A stretch of 64,000 bases of DNA from Bacteroidales bacterium UBA6445 (GCA_002439585.1 DJOF01000003.1:1-64000); one strand, 5' to 3'; counted from the stretch's first letter, positions 7,796 through 17,539 are shown. Made by a program: numbers and translations. Notes: generated by a model not told the origin, from the letters alone.

Positions 7796-10228
7796 TCAAG
7801 CGAGTCTCAGTTTTGCATAGTTGAGAAGCAATAATTTCTCTCCGAAGTTATCAAAATTGATCTTTGCCTTTAGATTCGGGATCTTTCCGGACAGCTGCAC
7901 GACTGTGCCAAGTCCGAATTTGTTGTGCTCTACCCTCTGTCCCTCGCGGATATCCATGATTGACATCGGGATGAACGGCTCTCCTGATCCTTGAGGAGTA
8001 AGTGGGGTCGGTGCACTTGTCCTTGTTGCCAACGTGGGCTTCGGTGAAGATGACGCTACCGGACGTAGTCTTTGTGGTGCGTTAGTCCTGGCTGTCTGGA
8101 TACCAGTAGAGTTGTATACGCTTTTGTAGGAAGTGGCGGGAGTGCTGAATCCAAAGCGAAGTGATGATGATCCATCTGTATCTGACAGTGGATTAGCGAT
8201 GTACCTTCTGTCAATCTCATGTATGAAACGGCTTGGATTATTCTCCTCATGCTTTCCGTTTCTCATTCTTGTCGCAGCGAAGGATATATCCACGGCTTTT
8301 TTGGCTCTTGTGAGGGCGACATAGAACAGTCTCCTTTCCTCCTCAATGTCTGACGGGGATGCGTACATTCCTCCAGATGGGAAGATATTTTCCTCCATAC
8401 CAGCTATATAGACATACGGGAACTCCAAACCTTTTGAAGAGTGTACGGTCATTAGCGATATCTTGTTTGTAGAGTCCTCGTCGTCTTTTACGTCTACGGA
8501 GCTAAGTAGAGAGATATCTTCAAGAAAGTCACCCAATGTTACCACCGGAAGTTCTGCACCGGAGATTGCATCGATGTCATCTATGTCGCTGTCAGCCATC
8601 ATCTCCTCTCGGTATTGGTTCTGACGGTCTTCTACGAAACTTTTTATACTGTTGAGCAGCTCCTCTATGTTTGATGCCCTCGACTGAGCCTCAATGCTGT
8701 TGTCGGCCTTGAATGAAGCATATAGTCCTGACTTGTCGGACAATGACTTGGCAGCGGCAAAAGCGTCAGTAATTGCAATGTCCCTGTGGATGTCTTCAAT
8801 CATAGCCTTGAATCCCTTAAGCCGTGCTATGGGGGCACTTTTCATTCCGGCTCCTGCAAGAAGAGATTCATCACATGCTTCATATAATGACAGTCCTTTC
8901 TCCTTGGCTTCCCCGGTCAAAGTCTCTATTGAACTCTGGCCTATGCCTCTGGAAGGAGTATTGACTGTACGTCTGAAGGACTCATCATCTTTGGGGTTGA
9001 CGGCTAATTTCAGATAAGCCATCATGTCCTTTACCTCCGCACGGTCAAAGAATGAATGCCCAGAATATATCATATAAGGGAGATTCCTTTTGCGTAGAGC
9101 CTCTTCGATTGCCCGGGACTGAGAATTTGTCCTATATAATATTGCGAAATCCTGATACCTGCATCCCCCCTCCTCCATCCTTGCGGTTATGGATGAGGTC
9201 AGGAGCGAGGCCTCTTCCTGTTCGGTATATGCTTTGAGAAGATGTATTCTGTCTCCTTCAGGGCCGTTTGAAAAACATTTCTTCGGGATTCTAGACTCAT
9301 TCTTCTCTATCACGGAATTAGCTGCCTCCACGATATTTTTTGTGGATCGGTAGTTCTGCTCCAGTCTGTAGATCTTACAGTCGGGATAGTCTTTCCTGAA
9401 GGAAAGCATATTCTCGATTTTGGCACCTCTGAAAGCATAGATTGACTGCGAATCGTCTCCGACCACGCAGATATTCCTGTGTCTGGTAGCAAGTTTCTTC
9501 AAGATAAGGTATTGTGCGAAATTGGTATCCTGATACTCGTCCACGAGTATGTAATCGAAATGTCCCGAAATCTCTTCCAATACAGCTGGAAAATTCTTTA
9601 GGAGAATGTTCATATTCATCAAGATATCATCAAAATCCATGACTCCGGCCTGCTTGCATTTTGCGGCATACATCATATATATGTCACAGATCCTCGGCTT
9701 TCGTGAGCGAGTATCGTTCTCTATGGCCTTAGAATTGGTCCTGTATGCTTCCGGAGTGACCAGATTGTTCTTGGCCATGGAGATTCTGGACAGTATATCT
9801 TTGGGCTTGTAGACCTTGTCGTCGAGTCCGAGTTCCTTAATGCAGGACTTTATTGCACTTGTGGAATCTCCAGTATCATATATTGTGAATGACTGTGGGT
9901 ATCCGAGCTTGTCGGCATATTCCCTAAGAAATCTGATAAATATGGAGTGGAATGTCCCCATATAAAGGCGTCTTGCTTTTTTTGCGCCTACCATTGCGGC
10001 AATCCTTTCCTTCATCTCGTTTGCCGCTTTCTTTGTGAATGTAAGGGCGAGGATACGTTCTGGTTCCGCTCCCTTTTCGAGACAATATGCTATCCTTCCT
10101 GTCAGAACGCGTGTTTTTCCTGCTCCTGCCCCAGCCACGATGAGCACTGGTCCTTCTGTGTCCGAAACTGCCTTTTTCTGCTGATCATCAAGCCCGTCGA
10201 GTATCGTTGATGCGCTGTCTCCTGTCAT
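7796..10228 (-). CDS. pcrA: ATP-dependent 3'-5' DNA helicase, UvrD/PcrA family
   Basis: This is a superfamily 1A helicase for excision-repair turnover, removal of RecA filaments and resolution of replication conflicts. Of 810 residues, the Walker A GAGAGKT is at 33-39. Motif Ia ALTFTKKAANEM, motif II VDEYQDTN, motif III VVGDDSQSIYAFRGA, motif IV EQNYRST, motif V MTVHSSKGLEF and motif VI ALTRAKK all appear in order. The C-terminal tail ending GQRVEHNKFGLGTVV...FDNFGEKLLLLNYAKL is the Tudor-like RNA-polymerase-binding segment of PcrA/UvrD. Length is slightly above PcrA of Firmicutes and usual for Bacteroidota. It is transcribed divergently from nqrA; a TAATTTCG sequence on the minus strand in the 85-bp gap could be its -7 box. 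Family call secure. Confidence 0.96.
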   Translation of the reverse strand: MTGDSASTILDGLDDQQKKAVSDTEGPVLIVAGAGAGKTRVLTGRIAYCLEKGAEPERILALTFTKKAANEMKERIAAMVGAKKARRLYMGTFHSIFIRFLREYADKLGYPQSFTIYDTGDSTSAIKSCIKELGLDDKVYKPKDILSRISMAKNNLVTPEAYRTNSKAIENDTRSRKPRICDIYMMYAAKCKQAGVMDFDDILMNMNILLKNFPAVLEEISGHFDYILVDEYQDTNFAQYLILKKLATRHRNICVVGDDSQSIYAFRGAKIENMLSFRKDYPDCKIYRLEQNYRSTKNIVEAANSVIEKNESRIPKKCFSNGPEGDRIHLLKAYTEQEEASLLTSSITARMEEGGCRYQDFAILYRTNSQSRAIEEALRKRNLPYMIYSGHSFFDRAEVKDMMAYLKLAVNPKDDESFRRTVNTPSRGIGQSSIETLTGEAKEKGLSLYEACDESLLAGAGMKSAPIARLKGFKAMIEDIHRDIAITDAFAAAKSLSDKSGLYASFKADNSIEAQSRASNIEELLNSIKSFVEDRQNQYREEMMADSDIDDIDAISGAELPVVTLGDFLEDISLLSSVDVKDDEDSTNKISLMTVHSSKGLEFPYVYIAGMEENIFPSGGMYASPSDIEEERRLFYVALTRAKKAVDISFAATRMRNGKHEENNPSRFIHEIDRRYIANPLSDTDGSSSLRFGFSTPATSYKSVYNSTGIQTARTNAPQRLRPVASSSPKPTLATRTSAPTPLTPQGSGEPFIPMSIMDIREGQRVEHNKFGLGTVVQLSGKIPNLKAKINFDNFGEKLLLLNYAKLRLA

Positions 10229-10313
10229 AATATCTGTAAGAAATAAGGACGAAATTACGAAAATTTCAGTATATTCGCGCCGGAAATCCGAATACTATTA
10301 AAGGTTACCTATA

Positions 10314-11672
10314 ATGTCAAACAACATCGATTTGAAACAAGGGCTTGATATTCCGATTGAAGGAAGTGCGGCCCAGAAGATGGGAAAAGCGGTTGTGCCT
10401 GACGTTGTCGCAGTGAAGCCTACAGATTTCAAGGGGCTGCTTCCGAGGCTGTTGGTCAAGGAAGGCGATAAAGTATTGGCGGGCTCACCAGTCCTGTCTG
10501 ACAAGAAGAATCCGGACATCCTTTTCACCTCTCCGGTGAGTGGTACCGTGACGGAAGTCGTCAGAGGCGAGAAGAGGAAGTTGCTTGAAGTGAGGATAAA
10601 AGCTGATACTGTGCAGGAGTTTGTAGATTTCGGTACACACAAGGTGTCCGATATGTCGGCATCAGATATCAGAAACCTGCTTCTCAAGAGCGGCCTTTGG
10701 CCGGCATTCATCCAGAGACCTTACGGCATCTTGGCTGATCCGACAGTCACTCCCAAGGCGATTTTCGTGTCAGCTTTCAATACCGCTCCTCTTGCTGCTG
10801 TGCCAGAGTTTGCTTTTAAGGACGAGATGGCAGACATCCAGACAGGAATCAACGCTGTCTACAAACTCACCAAAGGCGGTGTACATTTCTCTCTCAATGC
10901 AGACAACTATTCTGCGACGCCTCTTCACAAGATTGAAAATGTGATGCAGCATACTTTCACTGGGAAGCACCCAGCAGGTAATGTTGGCGTACAGATAAGC
11001 CATATATCTCCTATCATGAAAGGTGAAACTGTATGGACAGTGTCTCTGCTCATGCTTTCTGCAATAGGAAAGCTTCTGAATACAGGCAAGTTTAATCTTA
11101 CCAGAAAGGTTGCAGTTACAGGCCCGAGGGCAATAGAGCCTTCATACGTGGAGACTGTGGCTGGTGTGTGCATGAAGCAGCTTTCAGAGCATTATGACAA
11201 TTCTGCAAATGATATACGTTTTGTCAGCGGCGATGTCCTCACCGGTACAAATGTAGGAGAAAACGGTTATCTTGGTTTCTACGACAATCAGGTTACTTTC
11301 CTTCATGAAGGCCACGAAAGGGAGCTTTTGGGTTGGGCCAAGCCGTTTAGGTCATCCAAATTCAGCTCAAGCCATACTTATTTCTCATGGCTTTGCCCCA
11401 AGAAGACCTATGATATGGATACCAACATGAACGGAGGTCCGAGGGCTTTCGTCATGTCTGACGTATACAAGAAGGTGTTCCCTATGGATCTTTTCCCCGT
11501 ATATCTTATCAAGGCCTGCCTTGCAGGGGATATAGACAAGATGGAGAAATTCGGAATCTATGAGGTGCTTCCTGAAGATTTCGCTCTGTGCGAGTATGTC
11601 GATCCGTCCAAGAACAATATTCAGGCAATGATCCAGAAGGGCATAGACCTGATGATCAAGGAAATGGCGTAA
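10314..11672 (+). CDS. nqrA: Na+-translocating NADH:quinone reductase subunit A
   Basis: NqrA is the peripheral cytoplasmic subunit of the sodium-pumping NADH:ubiquinone/menaquinone oxidoreductase, involved in quinone binding. The 452-residue length is normal. The N-terminal biotinyl-lipoyl-like/SLBB-type region (KQGLDIPIEGSA... KEGDKVLAGSPVLSDKKNP) and the conserved GLWPAFIQRPYG and HPAGNVGVQISHISP are visible. It is first gene of nqrABCDEF. The ATG at 10314 is preceded by an AT-rich 85-bp gap shared with divergent pcrA; TATATTCG at 10270-10277 is a possible variant -7 box. The next gene begins 12 nt after the stop, so co-transcription is certain in practice. Confidence 0.96.
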   Translation: MSNNIDLKQGLDIPIEGSAAQKMGKAVVPDVVAVKPTDFKGLLPRLLVKEGDKVLAGSPVLSDKKNPDILFTSPVSGTVTEVVRGEKRKLLEVRIKADTVQEFVDFGTHKVSDMSASDIRNLLLKSGLWPAFIQRPYGILADPTVTPKAIFVSAFNTAPLAAVPEFAFKDEMADIQTGINAVYKLTKGGVHFSLNADNYSATPLHKIENVMQHTFTGKHPAGNVGVQISHISPIMKGETVWTVSLLMLSAIGKLLNTGKFNLTRKVAVTGPRAIEPSYVETVAGVCMKQLSEHYDNSANDIRFVSGDVLTGTNVGENGYLGFYDNQVTFLHEGHERELLGWAKPFRSSKFSSSHTYFSWLCPKKTYDMDTNMNGGPRAFVMSDVYKKVFPMDLFPVYLIKACLAGDIDKMEKFGIYEVLPEDFALCEYVDPSKNNIQAMIQKGIDLMIKEMA

Positions 11673-11684
11673 TCAGTGAGAATT

Positions 11685-12845
11685 ATGGAAGAAAATAAAA
11701 ATACAAACGCGCAACCGGGCATTTTCGAGCGAGGAGGCAAGCTGGGTTTCCTTCATTCGACGGTAGATGCTTTCGATACATTTCTCCGTGTCCCCGGTAC
11801 AGTGACGACTAGTGGTGCCCATGTCAGGGATGCTGTTGACCTCAAGAGGATCATGATAATTGTTGTGGTAGCTCTTGTACCCGCAGCATTGTTCGGGATG
11901 TGGAATACCGGTTACCAGCACAGTTTGGCAACTGGAGAAGAGATGAGCCTGCTCGGACAATTCTGGTATGGTTTCCTCAAGGTCCTTCCCCTGTATGTGG
12001 TCTCCTATGTCGTAGGACTCGGTATAGAGTTCGCTTCAGCACAGATCCGCAATGAGGAAGTCAACGAAGGATATCTTGTATCCGGCATGCTGATTCCTTT
12101 GATTGTGCCTGTTGACGTACCTCTTTGGATGCTTGCTCTTGCTGTTGCATTTGCAGTTCTTTTCGGCAAGGAAGTATTCGGTGGTACTGGCATGAACTTC
12201 ATGAATCCCGCCCTTCTTGCTCGCGCTTTTCTGTTCTTCGCATATCCTTCCAAGATGTCGGGTTCGTCAGTATGGGTGTCTCTTGGTAGCGGAAACCTTG
12301 TAGACGGTGCAACCGGTGCAACCCCTCTCTCATTTGCCTCAGAAGGACTTGAGTCAATGCAGAATGCTGCTACTCAGTACAGTATGTCTCCTTGGCATCT
12401 CTTCCTCGGTGATATTCCCGGTTCTGTAGGTGAGACTTCAGTGATCGCCATCCTTTTAGGTGCAATCATCCTTATATGGACCGGCGTTGCAAGTTGGAAG
12501 ATCATGGTATCATCAGTAGCAGGAGCTTTGTTTGTGGCGTGGATATCCAATGTATGCGGCTTTACCGATATTCCTGCTTATTATCACCTGCTTATGGGTG
12601 GTTTCGCATTTGGTACAGTCTTCATGGCTACAGATCCAGTCACTTCAGCTCAGACAGAGTGTGGCAAATGGATATATGGATTTCTGGTCGGCGCTCTTTG
12701 TGTCACTGTAAGGGTCTTCAATCCCGGTTATGCCGAGGGAATGATGCTCGCCATCCTTCTCATGAATACTTTCGCTCCTCTTATCGATTACTATGTGACA
12801 GATGCGGCAGTATCCAAAAGGGCGAAGAAAATGAAAATCGCATAA
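11685..12845 (+). CDS. nqrB: Na+-translocating NADH:quinone reductase subunit B
   Basis: NqrB is the large integral membrane subunit that carries covalently bound FMN and riboflavin and forms much of the Na+ pathway. The protein of 386 residues has about ten hydrophobic segments. The flavinylation motif D-x-x-[S/T]-G-A-T is present as DGATGAT, with the acceptor Thr at about residue 213. I take ATG 11685 rather than the in-frame GTG at 11676, because MEENKN... is the usual kind of start and the spacing from nqrA stays 12 nt. An ApbE-type flavin transferase would be needed and is not in the window. Family call secure. Confidence 0.96.
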   Translation: MEENKNTNAQPGIFERGGKLGFLHSTVDAFDTFLRVPGTVTTSGAHVRDAVDLKRIMIIVVVALVPAALFGMWNTGYQHSLATGEEMSLLGQFWYGFLKVLPLYVVSYVVGLGIEFASAQIRNEEVNEGYLVSGMLIPLIVPVDVPLWMLALAVAFAVLFGKEVFGGTGMNFMNPALLARAFLFFAYPSKMSGSSVWVSLGSGNLVDGATGATPLSFASEGLESMQNAATQYSMSPWHLFLGDIPGSVGETSVIAILLGAIILIWTGVASWKIMVSSVAGALFVAWISNVCGFTDIPAYYHLLMGGFAFGTVFMATDPVTSAQTECGKWIYGFLVGALCVTVRVFNPGYAEGMMLAILLMNTFAPLIDYYVTDAAVSKRAKKMKIA

Positions 12846-12860
12846 TGTATATTATAAGGT

Positions 12861-13703
12861 ATGAATACTAACGGAAATATATACACAGTCGTTTACACGA
12901 CAGTTGTCGTAGTATTGGTGGCTGCGATTCTGTCCTTCGTTTCCGAGGTGTTGAAGCCGAAGCAGGATGCCAATGTCAAAGCAGAGGCTATCAGCCAGAT
13001 GCTTACTGCTGCGGGCTTCTTCGAGAAAGATGAACTAGAGGCTCTTGGCAATGACAAGGTCCTTGAAGAATACAAGTCAGTAATCTCGGATGCTATTCTT
13101 ATTGACGGAGAAGGCAAGAAGGTCGGTGAACTTGACAAGAGCAAGTCTGAAATTTATACGACAAGTGATCTTAAAGCTCAAAGTAAGCTTATTGCCAATG
13201 GAGAGCTTTCAGAGATGAAGCTTCCTGTCTTCATTTTTGACAAGGATGGTGAGAAAGTATCGGTAATTCCTTGTTACGGTGCAGGACTTTGGGGCCCTAT
13301 TTGGGGATATTTGGCTTTCGGTCCTGATCTCAAGACAATAAGAGGAGCTTATTTCGATCATGCAAGTGAGACTCCAGGTCTTGGCGCTAAGATCAAGGAT
13401 GACCCTTCTTTCCGGAAAGAGTTCCAGGGCAAGAAAGTGAATTTTACCGATGTTGATAAGTCGGGCGAGCCTGCTGTATTTGCTGTTGTAAAAGGTGGAG
13501 TTCCTGAAGGACAGGAAAATGCAGTAGATGCAATAAGCGGTGCCACAATTACGAGCCAGTCTCTTGGCCGAGCAATCAATGCCTGGGTAGAGGCATACAA
13601 GCCGTACATGACAGCAGCCGCTGCGGATATACCTGTTGCTGACACAACTGCTATCCATGCTGATTCTACAAATGTAGCGCCTGCAGGTGCACTTGCTAAT
13701 TAA
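12861..13703 (+). CDS. nqrC: Na+-translocating NADH:quinone reductase subunit C
   Basis: NqrC is anchored by one N-terminal helix (about residues 8-28) and carries a covalent FMN in its FMN-binding domain. The modification motif D-A-I-S-G-A-T places the acceptor Thr at residue 229, near the end of the domain as expected. The preceding segment GAGLWGPIWGYLAFGPD is the conserved flavin-domain core. The final 30 residues (AAAADIPVADTTAIHADSTN...) form a low-complexity Ala/Asp tail that is not part of the family core. Spacing is 15 nt after nqrB and 14 nt before nqrD. Confidence 0.96.
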   Translation: MNTNGNIYTVVYTTVVVVLVAAILSFVSEVLKPKQDANVKAEAISQMLTAAGFFEKDELEALGNDKVLEEYKSVISDAILIDGEGKKVGELDKSKSEIYTTSDLKAQSKLIANGELSEMKLPVFIFDKDGEKVSVIPCYGAGLWGPIWGYLAFGPDLKTIRGAYFDHASETPGLGAKIKDDPSFRKEFQGKKVNFTDVDKSGEPAVFAVVKGGVPEGQENAVDAISGATITSQSLGRAINAWVEAYKPYMTAAAADIPVADTTAIHADSTNVAPAGALAN

Positions 13704-13717
13704 GAGGAGGAATCAAA

Positions 13718-14338
13718 ATGAATTCTAAGTTAAAGGAAGTTATATTGAACCCGATTTTCAAGGACAATCCTATTACGGTCCTTGTCCTGGGTATATGTTC
13801 TTCGCTTGCGGTTACTGTCCAACTTAAGGGCGCAATCGTAATGGGGTTGTCTGTGATCATTGTAACGGGACTTTCCAACTTTGTCATATCCCTTATGAGG
13901 AATGCTATTCCAAACCGGGTGAGGATTATCATACAGTTGGTTGTTGTGTCCCTTATGGTTATTCTTGTGGACCAGTTCCTCAAGGCATATTCATATGGCA
14001 TCGAGAAACAGTTGTCTGTCTATGTAGGACTTATCATCACAAACTGCATAGTCATGGGACGTATCGAGGCTTTCGGTCTGGGCAACAAGCCAATTCCGTC
14101 TCTGCTTGATGGTCTGGCAAACGGTGCAGGCTATGCTATGATACTTATAGTTCTTGCTATTTTCAGGGAACTGTTCGGATCAGGAACACTTTTAGGTTTT
14201 CGTATTATCCCGCAGAGTTTCTATGATGCAGGTTATATGAACAACGGACTTGTGATTCTACCTCCGGCAGCACTTATCCTGCTTGGCTGTATTGTCTGGA
14301 TTCAGCGTAGCATTCAGAAGAATCTGCAGGAAAAGTAA
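13718..14338 (+). CDS. nqrD: Na+-translocating NADH:quinone reductase subunit D
   Basis: NqrD is a 206-residue membrane subunit with six predicted helices. It pairs with the homologous NqrE to hold an intramembrane Fe cluster. The conserved ITNCIVMGRIEAFGLGN places the cluster-ligand Cys in an NC pair, and the first half has the matching LGICSSLAVT. The start is supported by AGAGGAGG about 8-15 nt upstream, one of the few strong Shine-Dalgarno sequences in the window. Paralogous to RnfE-type subunits, but the operon context makes Nqr certain. Confidence 0.96.
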   Translation: MNSKLKEVILNPIFKDNPITVLVLGICSSLAVTVQLKGAIVMGLSVIIVTGLSNFVISLMRNAIPNRVRIIIQLVVVSLMVILVDQFLKAYSYGIEKQLSVYVGLIITNCIVMGRIEAFGLGNKPIPSLLDGLANGAGYAMILIVLAIFRELFGSGTLLGFRIIPQSFYDAGYMNNGLVILPPAALILLGCIVWIQRSIQKNLQEK

Positions 14339-14356
14339 TATCTAACACGACAGAAT

Positions 14357-14971
14357 ATGGAATATATAAGTCTATTCGTAAAGTCGATTTTTGTCGACAA
14401 TATGATTTTCGCATACTTCCTCGGTATGTGTTCATATCTGGCAGTATCGAAGAAGGTGAAGACAGCTTCAGGACTTGGTGTGGCTGTTGTGTTTGTGCTT
14501 TTGGTGACATTGCCTATCAACTATCTGCTTAATCAGTATGTCCTCAATCCAGGAGCATTGGAGTGGCTTAGCCCTGCGCTTAAGGATGTGGATCTGAGTT
14601 TTCTCAGCTTTATCACATTCATTGCTGTGATTGCGGCCATTACACAACTGGTCGAGATGATAGTGGAGAAATTTTCTCCGACCCTTTATGCCGAGCTTGG
14701 TATCTTCCTTCCTCTTATTGCAGTTAACTGTGCTATCCTGGGAGCTTCCCTGTTCATGCAGCAGAAAGATTTCGTCAATGTAGGTGAGGCAACCGTATAT
14801 GCTCTCGGTTCGGGTATAGGCTGGTTTCTTGCCATCGTGACCCTTGCAGCCATCAGGGAGAAAATGTCTTACTCCAATATACCTGCTCCTCTTAAGGGTA
14901 TCGGTATTACCTTCATAACGGTGGGACTGATGGCTTTGGCCTTCATGACATTTATGGGTATTTCATTATAA
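14357..14971 (+). CDS. nqrE: Na+-translocating NADH:quinone reductase subunit E
   Basis: This 204-residue membrane protein is homologous to NqrD and inserted with inverted topology. It shows six hydrophobic segments and the two Cys-containing half-sites FLGMCSYLAVS and LIAVNCAILGASLF, which in the complex ligate the intramembrane iron centre. It starts 18 nt after nqrD and ends 13 nt before nqrF. Length is normal and nothing is missing. Confidence 0.96.
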   Translation: MEYISLFVKSIFVDNMIFAYFLGMCSYLAVSKKVKTASGLGVAVVFVLLVTLPINYLLNQYVLNPGALEWLSPALKDVDLSFLSFITFIAVIAAITQLVEMIVEKFSPTLYAELGIFLPLIAVNCAILGASLFMQQKDFVNVGEATVYALGSGIGWFLAIVTLAAIREKMSYSNIPAPLKGIGITFITVGLMALAFMTFMGISL

Positions 14972-14984
14972 CGGAGAATCCAAG

Positions 14985-16265
14985 ATGAATACAACTCTAA
15001 TTACAATTATAGCCGCAGCAGCGACTATCACGGTAGTGACGATGATCCTCGTGATTCTCCTGTTGTGGGTCAAGATTAAGCTGACTCCATCGGGAGCAGT
15101 CAAGATTGATATCAATTCCGGCAAGAAAACCCTCGAGGTAGCACCTGGTGGCTCGTTGATGAGCGCCTTGGCCGAGCAGAAGATTTTCTTGCCTTCCGCA
15201 TGCGGTGGAAAGGCCAACTGCGGACAGTGCAAGGTTCAGGTTCTTGAAGGCGGTGGGCAGATCCTTCCAACTGAGACAGGCTTCTTCAATAGGAAGCAGA
15301 TCAAAGACAACTGGCGTCTTGGCTGTCAGGTGAAAGTCAAGGAAGATCTTAAGATTGCTATTCCTGATTCTATCCTTAGTATCAAGAAACTTGAATGTGA
15401 AGTTATCTCCAATCATAATGTTGCTACATTTATTAAGGAGTTCACTGTAAAACTCCCTGCTGGTGTACATCTCGATTTTAAGTCAGGAGAATATATCCAA
15501 ATTGACATTCCTGCAGGTACTTTCAATTTTAGCGACATTGATGTAGATCCTGAATATAAAGCAGATTGGGAGAGATACAAGTTCTTCGATCTTAAGTGCG
15601 TCAATCCGGAGCCTACGATGAGGGCCTATTCCATGGCCTCTTATCCTGCAGAAGGAGATATTATCAAATTGAATGTCCGTATTGCCACTCCTCCGTTTGA
15701 TAGGACAGCTCCAAAAGGCAGCAATAAACTTCTTCCTGTCAATCCTGGTATCGGGTCTTCATATATCTATACTCGTCATCCAGGTGACAAGGTGATGATA
15801 TCAGGTCCTTTCGGAGAGTTCCTACTCCCGACTAATGATCCTGACTCTCAGGAGTATATATTTGTCGGAGGTGGTGCAGGAATGGCTCCTTTGAGAAGCC
15901 ATATCATGCATCTCTTCAAGACACTCAAGACCAAGAAGACTGTAAACTTCTTCTATGGGGCTCGCAGTCTAAAGGAAGCATTCTATTTGGAAGATTTCGC
16001 AGAGATAGAGAAAGATTTCCCGAATTTCCATTTCCATCTTGCGCTTGACCGTCCAGATCCCGCAGCAGATGCTGCCGGAGTTAAATATGTGGCCGGCTTT
16101 GTCCACAATGTGATGTATGAGACCTATCTTAAGACTCATGATGCGCCTGAAGATATCAAATATTTCATGTGTGGTCCGCCAATGATGGTCAAGTCTGTCA
16201 ATGATCTTCTTGACAGTCTTGGAGTACCACCTGAGAATATTCTGTACGATAACTTTGGGGCATAA
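14985..16265 (+). CDS. nqrF: Na+-translocating NADH:quinone reductase subunit F
   Basis: NqrF is the electron-input subunit: it oxidises NADH through FAD and passes electrons to a [2Fe-2S] centre. The 426-residue protein has an N-terminal membrane anchor (about 7-29) and a ferredoxin domain with Cys73, Cys79, Cys82 and Cys114 (C-x5-C-x2-C). An FAD-binding ferredoxin-reductase domain follows, with RAYSMASYP as the flavin motif. The NADH-binding domain contains VGGGAGMAPLRSH, GARSLKEAFYLEDF and CGPPMM, and ends YDNFGA. It is the last gene of the operon, followed 14 nt later by a strong terminator. Confidence 0.97.
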   Translation: MNTTLITIIAAAATITVVTMILVILLLWVKIKLTPSGAVKIDINSGKKTLEVAPGGSLMSALAEQKIFLPSACGGKANCGQCKVQVLEGGGQILPTETGFFNRKQIKDNWRLGCQVKVKEDLKIAIPDSILSIKKLECEVISNHNVATFIKEFTVKLPAGVHLDFKSGEYIQIDIPAGTFNFSDIDVDPEYKADWERYKFFDLKCVNPEPTMRAYSMASYPAEGDIIKLNVRIATPPFDRTAPKGSNKLLPVNPGIGSSYIYTRHPGDKVMISGPFGEFLLPTNDPDSQEYIFVGGGAGMAPLRSHIMHLFKTLKTKKTVNFFYGARSLKEAFYLEDFAEIEKDFPNFHFHLALDRPDPAADAAGVKYVAGFVHNVMYETYLKTHDAPEDIKYFMCGPPMMVKSVNDLLDSLGVPPENILYDNFGA

Positions 16266-16279
16266 CCCTGAACCTATAC

Positions 16280-16322
16280 ACAAGAGGGAGGACGACCGAC
16301 AGGTCGCCCTCCCTCTTGTTTT
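16280..16322 (+). terminator. Terminator of the nqr operon
   Basis: A stem of about 17 bp with a single bulge joins 16280-16297 and 16302-16319 around a 4-nt loop. A TTTT follows directly. Confidence 0.9.
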
Positions 16323-16414
16323 AGAGGCTGTTTAAAAATAATTTTAAACATTAAAAATCATAAAAATATGACTTTTGTAGAACACTTTTTACCGTTTTTG
16401 AGAAAGCCGTATGA

Positions 16415-16422
16415 TATATTTG
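16415..16422 (+). promoter_or_regulatory. -7 box of the fimbrillin-like gene pair
   Basis: TATATTTG matches TAnnTTTG exactly, 19 nt upstream of the ATG. A TTTG at 16397-16400 is at 14 rather than 19 nt, so the -33 element is doubtful. Confidence 0.55.
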
Positions 16423-16441
16423 CGCCAGGACTACAACAGTT

Positions 16442-17539
16442 ATGAAGACTCGATTCAACATACATAAAGACCGGCAAACAATTCTGCCTAACTTGACTTT
16501 CTTTATACATTCAGCCATTCTGGTTGAAACCTTGCTTATACTTTCATCCTTGCCGGTCTTTTATTCTTGCTCCCATTACGACTCTCCTATGATTGCCGAT
16601 CATGTTATTTGCGAAGGGATGACTAAGTCGCCTCTGCTGTCCATTGATATTCCGCGATCTCTCATGAAGGAAGGTTCCGTCTTTGATATATTTTTCTTTA
16701 GAGATGATATTTTGAGTTATCTTGATTCATATCAGAGGATTATATGGGATGGGGATGGTTCGCTCGAAGCGTCTTCTACTACTGGCGCAAGGAGAGTGGT
16801 AGTCATCGCAAATTCTCCTTTTACACAAGAGGAATGTATGAAGATAAGAGTGTATGAAGATATATCAAGTCTGCAGTGTGATCTGGCAGAAGACTCTCCA
16901 GATACTCCGGTTATGTTTGGAGAATCCAGGCTTGATTCAAACGCTGATAGCAAGTGTTATCTTAGACTCCACCCTGTCATGTCTGAGATAAGACTTGCAA
17001 GCATAAGTTGTGATTTCCATGATAGGGGATATTGTGGGGAAACTCTTGACTCTGTGAAGTTCTATCTGACTAATGTATGTTGTTTGTACCCAGTCTGTGA
17101 TACTATTGCTGCAGATCCTCATGGAATGCTTAATATAGGGGGCTTGAACAAAGCAGATATGGCATCTGTTTCGGATTCATCTATTTTGTACCATGAGTAT
17201 GGCGGGCGTATCGGCCTTGCTGTCGCTTATCCGGAAGTTCGCTTCTATTGTTACGGAAATGCTGCCATGGGAGAAGGTGTTGGTACAAGAAGAACCCGCC
17301 TTGTGGTTGAGGGCGTACTTCTTGGAAAGAGGTATTGGTATCCTATCACTGTGGGAGAAGATAAAGGTATTTATCCAGGATGTTCGTATGTATATGATCT
17401 TACGATCACAAGGGCAGGTACGGATGATCCTGACTCTCCAGCTGATATAGTTGTAGCCAGACGCCGATTCTCGGTAAAGCCCTGGGCTGAGGTCGCAGAG
17501 AGGATAATCCCATTCTCACTAACAATCTGTAAGCCATGA
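16442..17539 (+). CDS. Fimbrillin-type (FimA/Mfa-like) surface lipoprotein
   Basis: The 365-residue protein has a hydrophobic signal region followed by FYSCSHYDS, a relaxed lipobox with Cys at about residue 43. The body shows the two-sandwich pattern of Bacteroidales fimbrial proteins. A segment reading VVVIANSP is in the N-terminal domain, and the C-terminal SYVYDLTITRAGTDDPDSP...FSVKPWAEV resembles the end of fimbrillins, whose last strand is donated to the next subunit. It overlaps the next gene by 4 nt (ATGA), so the two are made together. Whether it is a structural subunit, a tip protein or an anchor cannot be read from the sequence; assignment at superfamily level only. Confidence 0.65.
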   Translation: MKTRFNIHKDRQTILPNLTFFIHSAILVETLLILSSLPVFYSCSHYDSPMIADHVICEGMTKSPLLSIDIPRSLMKEGSVFDIFFFRDDILSYLDSYQRIIWDGDGSLEASSTTGARRVVVIANSPFTQEECMKIRVYEDISSLQCDLAEDSPDTPVMFGESRLDSNADSKCYLRLHPVMSEIRLASISCDFHDRGYCGETLDSVKFYLTNVCCLYPVCDTIAADPHGMLNIGGLNKADMASVSDSSILYHEYGGRIGLAVAYPEVRFYCYGNAAMGEGVGTRRTRLVVEGVLLGKRYWYPITVGEDKGIYPGCSYVYDLTITRAGTDDPDSPADIVVARRRFSVKPWAEVAERIIPFSLTICKP

